Shown in pieces: positions 6,859 to 11,218 of a stretch of 11,218 nt of DNA (its first letter is position 1; every line of letters starts with the position of its first letter). The position numbers and the translations under genes are program-made. The notes under the pieces were generated by a model. That model was given only the letters and a program-made list of their open reading frames with translations, ran no database searches and was not told where the DNA came from. Source of the stretch: Streptococcus sp. UBA6071 (GTDB lineage: Bacteria > Bacillota > Bacilli > Lactobacillales > Streptococcaceae); NCBI GenBank assembly GCA_002436115.1, contig DIXV01000098.1, positions 5,058 to 16,275 on the forward strand. Reading direction: 5' to 3'.

Positions 6859-7525
6859 TTAAGACCTCCCGTATTTTAGTCATGTCTTTTAAACTAATCT
6901 GTCCAGGAGCACTCGGTTGGTCCAAACTAGCAAAACTCCAGCAAGACCCTGTTAAACCCGATGACAGACGACTGACTTTGCCAAGTTTCCCCATAGACAT
7001 GGTTGCAAAAGATTGTTCGGGACTAAGCGTTTTAAATCCCCGAGTATAGTTCATTAAATCTAATACATCCTGCTCATTATGGGGTGTAACGGCGACTTTA
7101 ACGACTTTCGGAGCAAAAGCAGTTAGTTCCGATAAAATCTCCATTAAGTTTTCAGGCGTCTCATCAAAATTATGGTAACTTAGGACCAGATTAGGGAATT
7201 CTAAAAGTTGATCAAAAACACCTGTATGGGAATAATATTCAAAGTCAATATAGTCTGGTTGATATAGATGATCCACTTCCTTGATTAAATCCACATATTC
7301 TTGATCCGACAGTTCAATAAAGCCACCCTCTTTAACTGTGCGTAAAGTAAAAATAACTTCACGGCCAACAAATTTTTCAAAAATAGCTGGTGCAACACGC
7401 AGAATTTCCTCCTTAGGAAGGCAGTCTGCCCGCCACTCAATCAGATCTGCTTCTGCAAACCGATTGACTTCCAATTGTTCTACTTCCTCAAGCGAGGAAG
7501 GCATAATAGATACTACAATTTTCAT
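6848..7525 (-). CDS. aroD: 3-dehydroquinate dehydratase, type I
   Basis: AroD dehydrates 3-dehydroquinate to 3-dehydroshikimate through a Schiff base, with cis elimination. At 225 residues it is a single TIM-barrel domain of ordinary length. Motifs are EWRAD (30-34), LRTVKEGG (61-68), the catalytic His118 in SYHNF (116-120), the Schiff-base Lys143 in VVKVAV (141-146), MGKLGKVSR (178-186, substrate-binding Arg186) and QPSAPGQ (203-209). These identify the type I enzyme rather than the unrelated small type II AroQ. The ATG overlaps the stop of the upstream methyltransferase gene by four bases (ATGA), and an AGGAT ribosome binding site lies within that gene. Confidence 0.96.
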   Translation of the reverse strand: MKIVVSIMPSSLEEVEQLEVNRFAEADLIEWRADCLPKEEILRVAPAIFEKFVGREVIFTLRTVKEGGFIELSDQEYVDLIKEVDHLYQPDYIDFEYYSHTGVFDQLLEFPNLVLSYHNFDETPENLMEILSELTAFAPKVVKVAVTPHNEQDVLDLMNYTRGFKTLSPEQSFATMSMGKLGKVSRLSSGLTGSCWSFASLDQPSAPGQISLKDMTKIREVLNED

Positions 7526-8685
7526 TTGTCTATCCTAATAGTAACTACCTTTAAGTAATTACTGCTTTCGTCTTTTTTGTTAATCGCAAAATCTTTTGGC
7601 AGACGATAAATATCCTCATAATGATGAGGGCGTTTGTCAAAGCCTTTTTCAATCTCTTTTTGAAACTTTTCTAAACTTAGATTACTTGCATTTGTAGAGG
7701 CGACTAGCAAGCCGTTAGCCTTTAAAAGATTTAGACTTTCAGCCACCAGACGATGGTAATCTTTAGCCACAGAAAAGGTTTGTTTCTTGTTTCGAGAAAA
7801 ACTAGGTGGATCAAGAATGATAAGATCATACTCTAGGCTATGGCGCTTGGCATACCTAAAATAATCAAACACATCCATGACAACAAAGCGATTCTGATCT
7901 AAAGAAAGACCATTCGCTCTAAAATGAGCCTCTGATAAGTCTCGACTACGTTTGGCTAAATCAACAGAGGTCGTTTCTAGCGCTCCTCCCATAGCTGCTG
8001 CTAGAGAAAAAGCAGCCGTGTAAGAAAACATATTAAGAACCGTTTTACCCGCAGCCAAACCATCAATTAAGCTTCCTCGAACCTCGTGCTGGTCTAAAAA
8101 AAGACCTGTCATCAACCCCTCATTAAGAAAGACTTGATAACGAACGCCATTTTCAGAGACCGTAAAGTGTTCTGGCGCTTCGGAACCATAGAGGTGTTGA
8201 CTCTCTATCTCTGCTCCTCTAAAGCGTAGCTTCTCGTAAGCTCCCAAAATCTCAGGTATAGCTTTTTTGAAGGCTACAAGCAATTCTTCCCTTAGACTAT
8301 AAAGAAAGGGATTGTACCAAGAAAAAACGGCATACCCTTGATAGAAATCAATCGTCAGCCCGCCTAATCCATCACCTTCTTGATTGAAAATCCGATAAGC
8401 TGTCGTTCCCTCGTCTTGGTGAAAAAACTGACGTTTATCCCAAGCTTCTTTAAACAAGGTCTCAAAATAGGCAGCATCAAGTGCAACTTGCTTACGACTA
8501 ACAACCCAACCACAAGACCTGTGTTGCTGAGAAAGATAAGCCTGTGCCAAGAATTCTCCCCGATGGCTGACAAGAGAAACCCAGGAATCTTCTAAATCTT
8601 GTTCAGGAAAATCACGCTTTTCTAAGCGATTAATACCTTCTCGGATCTTCTTTTCCAAGAAGCGATTGACCATTATTTTTTTCAT
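7522..8685 (-). CDS. Class I SAM-dependent rRNA methyltransferase, RlmI/RlmK-like (COG1092 type)
   Basis: This is the first gene of the aro operon, 387 residues. The N-terminal part (about 1-75) fits a PUA-like RNA-binding domain. The middle (95-185, with [17 protein letters not shown] at 97-113) is the linker domain of RlmI-type enzymes. The Rossmann methyltransferase follows: TGLFLDQ (193-199), motif [20 protein letters not shown] (216-234), motif II acidic residue Asp242 ([10 protein letters not shown]), and motif IV LDPPSFS (291-297). It should use S-adenosylmethionine to methylate large-subunit rRNA. E. coli RlmI (m5C) has a Cys in the strand after motif IV; here that strand is [10 protein letters not shown] (327-336) with no Cys, which is closer to the RlmK half of RlmKL (m7G). 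The target base is therefore open. ATG at 8685 has no ribosome binding site and lies 7 bases after a strong extended -10. A TAA two codons upstream rules out a longer product; Met5 is the alternative start. Its co-transcription with aro genes has no obvious functional reason. Confidence 0.88.
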   Translation of the reverse strand: MKKIMVNRFLEKKIREGINRLEKRDFPEQDLEDSWVSLVSHRGEFLAQAYLSQQHRSCGWVVSRKQVALDAAYFETLFKEAWDKRQFFHQDEGTTAYRIFNQEGDGLGGLTIDFYQGYAVFSWYNPFLYSLREELLVAFKKAIPEILGAYEKLRFRGAEIESQHLYGSEAPEHFTVSENGVRYQVFLNEGLMTGLFLDQHEVRGSLIDGLAAGKTVLNMFSYTAAFSLAAAMGGALETTSVDLAKRSRDLSEAHFRANGLSLDQNRFVVMDVFDYFRYAKRHSLEYDLIILDPPSFSRNKKQTFSVAKDYHRLVAESLNLLKANGLLVASTNASNLSLEKFQKEIEKGFDKRPHHYEDIYRLPKDFAINKKDESSNYLKVVTIRIDK

Positions 8686-8692
8686 ATGTTAC

Positions 8693-8701
8693 ATTATACC
8701 A
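8693..8701 (-). promoter_or_regulatory. Extended -10 promoter of the methyltransferase-aro-tyrA operon
   Basis: On the minus strand TGGTATAAT is a perfect extended -10 (TGn plus TATAAT). No good -35 is present at 16-18 bp, which extended -10 promoters tolerate. Only seven bases separate the hexamer from the ATG at 8685, so transcription should start at or next to the start codon. Confidence 0.6.
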
Positions 8702-8726
8702 AAAAAGCTAGAAATATTCTTAAAGT

Positions 8727-8746
8727 ATAGGTCAAATTTAGCCTAT
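8727..8746. promoter_or_regulatory. Imperfect 20-bp palindrome between divergent promoters (candidate operator)
   Basis: ATAGG (8727-8731) and CCTAT (8742-8746) flank the self-complementary centre AAATTT (8734-8739). The two-base spacers TC and AG break the symmetry, leaving 16 of 20 positions symmetric. It overlaps the -35 region of the ltaS promoter and lies upstream of the operon promoter, so a bound regulator could affect both. No known regulator is assigned. Confidence 0.35.
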
Positions 8747-8766
8747 TTTTGAAAATATGTTATAAT
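8737..8766 (+). promoter_or_regulatory. Promoter of the ltaS-like gene, extended -10
   Basis: TATAAT (8761-8766) is preceded by TGT at 8758-8760, an extended -10. TTTAGC (8737-8742) at 18 bp is a poor -35. The predicted leader is about 42 nt and ends with the GAGGAAA ribosome binding site at 8803-8809. Confidence 0.65.
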
Positions 8767-8814
8767 CAAATAAGAGATTTTTAGAAAATTATTATATGTA
8801 TTGAGGAAACATTT

Positions 8815-10971
8815 GTGAAAAAAGTATTACAATATCTATCTAGTATGCTAGGCACACGACTAGGATTCGTCCTAGCCTTGGTCAGTCTCTTATGGTTTAA
8901 AACATTAGTTGCTTACCTTACAGACTTTAGCTTAGATACAGATGGTTTTTTTCAGAATTTTATTGCGGTTGTTAATCCCATTTCAACCAGTTTATTTTTT
9001 ATTGGGCTTGCTTTATACCTCCGACCGACAAAACTTTTTTATGCCAGCGCTAGTCTCCTTTATTTCATTCTTTTTGCTTGGCTTTTTTCAAATATTGCCT
9101 ATTACCGAGAGTTTAGTGATTTTATCACGGTCAACACCATGTTAGCTTCTAGTAGTGTGTCAGCTGGATTAGGCGAGTCCTTTGTCAATCTTTTTAGATT
9201 TCAAGATATTATCTACTTTTTTGATTTCTTCCTCTTTGCTTTCTTGCTCTTCAAAAAGAGGGTACTCTTTGACAAACGACCTTTGAATCCCAGGGCTGGA
9301 TTTGCCATAACAGCTCTATCAGTGATGCTTTTTTCAACCAATCTTTTCATGGCTGAAGTTGATCGACCAGAACTCTTAAGTCGAGGATTTTCAAACACTT
9401 ATATCGTCAGAGGATTAGGCTTAAATGCCTTTTTAGCCTACAGCGCCAACCAAACCTACCGAACTAGTCAAGATCGAGCAGAAGCTAGTGAAACCGACTT
9501 AGAACCGGTTAAAACTTATGTCAATGAGCACTATGCCCAACCAAATGATGATTATTATGGTATTGCAAAAGGAAGAAATGTTATCTATATCCATTTGGAG
9601 AGTTTCCAGCAATTTTTAATTGATTATCAGTTACAAGTAGATGGTCAATCTTATGAGGTTACACCTTTTCTTAATTCCCTCTATCACTCTCAAGAAACCG
9701 TTGCTTTTTCAAATTTCTTTAATCAAGTGAAGGCGGGTAAAACCTCGGACTCTGAAACGCTTTTAGAAACTGGCTTATTCGGTTTATCGCAAGGCTCCTT
9801 CATGGTAACTTATGGGAGCACCAACACCCAAGCAGCCGCTCCTGACATTTTAGCACAGACACAAGGATATACTAGTGCTGTTTTTCATGGTAACTCTGCT
9901 GCTTTCTGGAACCGTAATCAAACGTACAAAAAATGGGGCTATAATTACTTCTTTGATGCTTCCTATTTCTCTGAGCAAACGTCAAACAATTCCTTCCAAT
10001 ATGGGCTCAATGATAAGGTCATGTTAAAAGATTCCATTAAGTACCTTGAACGGTTGCAACAACCATTCTACACAAAATACATCACGGTCTCCAACCATTA
10101 TCCTTATACAACAAGCCTTGTTGGAAATGAGACTGGTTTTCCACTTGCTAAAACGGAAGACGATACCATTAACGGTTACTTTGCTACTGCCAACTACCTT
10201 GATTCCTCGGTTGAAGCCTTCTTTAATTATTTAAAGGCCAGTGGTTTGTATGACAATTCCATCATCGTCTTATATGGTGATCACTATGGCATTTCAAACT
10301 CTCGTAATCCCAATCTCGCTGAGTTGATTGGCAAGGATTCTGAAACATGGACTTCCTATGATAACGCAATGCTCCAACGTGTCCCCTATATGGTTGTGGT
10401 TCCAGGCATGACTAACGGTCGTGTGATTGATACCTACTCTGGTCAGGTTGATGCACTTCCTACACTTCTTCACCTCTTGGGTGAGGATTCCAGCAAATAC
10501 CTCCAAGTCGGACAAGATATGCTCTCTTCAGAGCATGATCAAGTTGTTGCCCTCAGAACAGATGGATACTTTATCACACCCAAATACACGAGTTACGGTG
10601 GGCGAGTTTACTATACCGATACTGGGATTGAAATCACTAATCCTGACGAAACAACAGCAGCTGAAATTCAAGTTGCCAGAGAGTCCGCAGCGCTTCAACT
10701 AAAAACCAGTGATGCCATTCAAACAGGAGATCTTCTACGCTTTTATAAGGAAAGCGGCTTAAAACCCATCAATATCGATGCGTTTTCCTATAAAGATTCC
10801 TACGAAGCAGAAAAAGCCATTGAAAAAGATTTGGGAGATGCGTCAACCAGTCTCTTTAGTCAAAGAAACAACCAATCAACTGTTGAGCTCTTTAAAGCTC
10901 CTAGTTACCAAGACTTGCATGGCAGTTTAACCCCATCATCTACAAGTTCTTCAAGTACTAGTAAGGATTAA
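8815..10971 (+). CDS. ltaS: Lipoteichoic acid synthase (LtaS-type sulfatase-fold phosphoglycerol transferase)
   Basis: LtaS polymerises the polyglycerolphosphate chain of lipoteichoic acid on the outer membrane face, taking glycerolphosphate from phosphatidylglycerol. The 718-residue protein has five N-terminal hydrophobic segments (about 14-36, 46-67, 72-95, 127-147, 162-182). A linker follows, then an extracellular sulfatase-fold domain from about 250. Catalytic and metal-site residues are in place: Glu262 (YIHLESF), the nucleophile Thr310 (AGKTSDSETLLE), His358 (FHGN), Trp365-Arg367 (FWNR), His428 (SNHYPYT), and Asp489-His490 (YGDHYG). The AYSANQ region near 208-214 or AEA near 223 could be a signal-peptidase cut that frees the domain, as in Staphylococcus aureus LtaS; this is inference. 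The last 16 residues are Ser/Thr-rich. GTG at 8815 is the start, placed six bases after GAGGAAA. The gene is monocistronic, ending at a strong terminator. A paralogue primase or phosphoglycerol transferase role is less likely but not excluded. Confidence 0.93.
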   Translation: MKKVLQYLSSMLGTRLGFVLALVSLLWFKTLVAYLTDFSLDTDGFFQNFIAVVNPISTSLFFIGLALYLRPTKLFYASASLLYFILFAWLFSNIAYYREFSDFITVNTMLASSSVSAGLGESFVNLFRFQDIIYFFDFFLFAFLLFKKRVLFDKRPLNPRAGFAITALSVMLFSTNLFMAEVDRPELLSRGFSNTYIVRGLGLNAFLAYSANQTYRTSQDRAEASETDLEPVKTYVNEHYAQPNDDYYGIAKGRNVIYIHLESFQQFLIDYQLQVDGQSYEVTPFLNSLYHSQETVAFSNFFNQVKAGKTSDSETLLETGLFGLSQGSFMVTYGSTNTQAAAPDILAQTQGYTSAVFHGNSAAFWNRNQTYKKWGYNYFFDASYFSEQTSNNSFQYGLNDKVMLKDSIKYLERLQQPFYTKYITVSNHYPYTTSLVGNETGFPLAKTEDDTINGYFATANYLDSSVEAFFNYLKASGLYDNSIIVLYGDHYGISNSRNPNLAELIGKDSETWTSYDNAMLQRVPYMVVVPGMTNGRVIDTYSGQVDALPTLLHLLGEDSSKYLQVGQDMLSSEHDQVVALRTDGYFITPKYTSYGGRVYYTDTGIEITNPDETTAAEIQVARESAALQLKTSDAIQTGDLLRFYKESGLKPINIDAFSYKDSYEAEKAIEKDLGDASTSLFSQRNNQSTVELFKAPSYQDLHGSLTPSSTSSSSTSKD

Positions 10972-10973
10972 CC

Positions 10974-11025
10974 AAAGAGGAATACTTAGCTGCTTATAAA
11001 AATAAGCAACTAGGTGCCTCTTTTT
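10974..11025 (+). terminator. Intrinsic terminator after ltaS
   Basis: Stem segments AAAGAGG (10974-10980), ACTTAG and TGCTTAT pair with ATAAGCA, CTAGGT and CCTCTTT (11017-11023) around an AAAA loop, with small internal mismatches and one T-G wobble. The stem begins three bases after the ltaS stop and runs into TTTTTCTT. It should end the ltaS transcript before the downstream permease gene. Confidence 0.85.
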
Positions 11026-11083
11026 CTTATGGTAAAGAGATTGGGGTATAGTTTTTAGCTAATCTTTAGATAGAAAATAGCTA

Positions 11084-11113
11084 TTACCTAATAGGTCTTA
11101 TTTATGTTATGAT
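11084..11113 (+). promoter_or_regulatory. Promoter of the permease gene, extended -10
   Basis: TATGAT (11108-11113) is preceded by TGT (11105-11107), an extended -10. TTACCT (11084-11089) is a weak -35 at 18 bp. The -35 lies inside the perfect 6-2-6 palindrome CTATTA/TAATAG (11081-11094), which could be an operator. The predicted leader is about 24 nt with AGGAGAA at 11134-11140. Confidence 0.5.
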
Positions 11114-11143
11114 AGTTTTATTATCTTTAATATAGGAGAAAAT

Positions 11144-11218
11144 ATGGACAATCATAATTTTGACAGTGAAGGAACCTTTAATCGCAAAATGACTAGCCGC
11201 CATCTCCAGATGCTCTCT
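11144..11218 (+). CDS. Amino-acid permease (APC superfamily), N-terminal fragment cut by window edge
   Basis: ATG at 11144 follows AGGAGAA by three bases and opens 25 codons that run off the window. The visible residues end in RKMTSRHLQMLS (14-25), the conserved cytosolic stretch just before the first membrane helix in the amino-acid permease family (R-x-L-x-x-R-H-x-Q-M-I/L). Lysine-specific permease LysP is the commonest streptococcal member with this start, but the substrate cannot be told from 25 residues. The gene has its own promoter and is separated from ltaS by a terminator. Confidence 0.7.
   Translation, partial: MDNHNFDSEGTFNRKMTSRHLQMLS

Noticed and set aside
1..11218. CRISPR array, tRNA, rRNA, transposase, phage or defence genes
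   Set aside because: No regularly spaced repeats, tRNA-like cloverleaf, rRNA sequence or mobile-element protein was seen. The genes are core metabolic and envelope functions.

Overview
The window reads as chromosomal DNA of a low-GC Gram-positive coccus, almost certainly Streptococcus. The evidence is a shikimate/tyrosine operon in the order I recall for streptococci, a SlrA-type lipoprotein cyclophilin, an LtaS-type polyglycerolphosphate synthase, and AGGAGG-type ribosome binding sites. I cannot fix the species from sequence alone. The content is mostly core housekeeping; I see no phage, plasmid, CRISPR array, tRNA or rRNA.

Layout, left to right. (1) 1-390, minus: N-terminal 130 codons of an FtsK/SpoIIIE DNA translocase, cut by the window edge. 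(2) 472-1005, minus: a small uncharacterised protein with a possible SAP-like C-terminal half. (3) 1006-1177: a divergent intergenic region with a near-ideal promoter embedded in a perfect 9-3-9 palindrome. (4) 1178-1957, plus: lipoprotein peptidyl-prolyl isomerase (SlrA-like). (5) 1958-2171: convergent intergenic region holding a long, almost fully paired hairpin that should terminate transcription from both sides. (6) 8685 down to 2172, minus: a compact operon in transcription order rRNA methyltransferase, aroD, aroE, aroB, aroC, tyrA, ylbF/yheA-family gene. (7) 8815-10971, plus: LtaS-like enzyme followed by a strong intrinsic terminator. (8) 11144 to the end, plus: first 25 codons of an amino-acid permease.

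The operon encodes steps 2 (AroB), 3 (AroD), 4 (AroE) and 7 (AroC) of the chorismate pathway, then the prephenate dehydrogenase that commits chorismate-derived prephenate to tyrosine. Genes overlap or nearly abut, except for a 127-bp gap between aroE and aroB that may hold an internal promoter. In several streptococci, as I recall them, aroA, aroK and pheA follow the ylbF-type gene. Here the operon instead ends in the hairpin and a convergent gene.

The most notable observation is a (GATA)4 tetranucleotide repeat inside the last gene of the operon. It shifts the reading frame and replaces the conserved C-terminus; with three repeat units the family C-terminus is restored exactly. Other points worth a look are a probable leaderless start for the first operon gene, an atypical catalytic motif in that methyltransferase, and palindromes overlapping three promoters.
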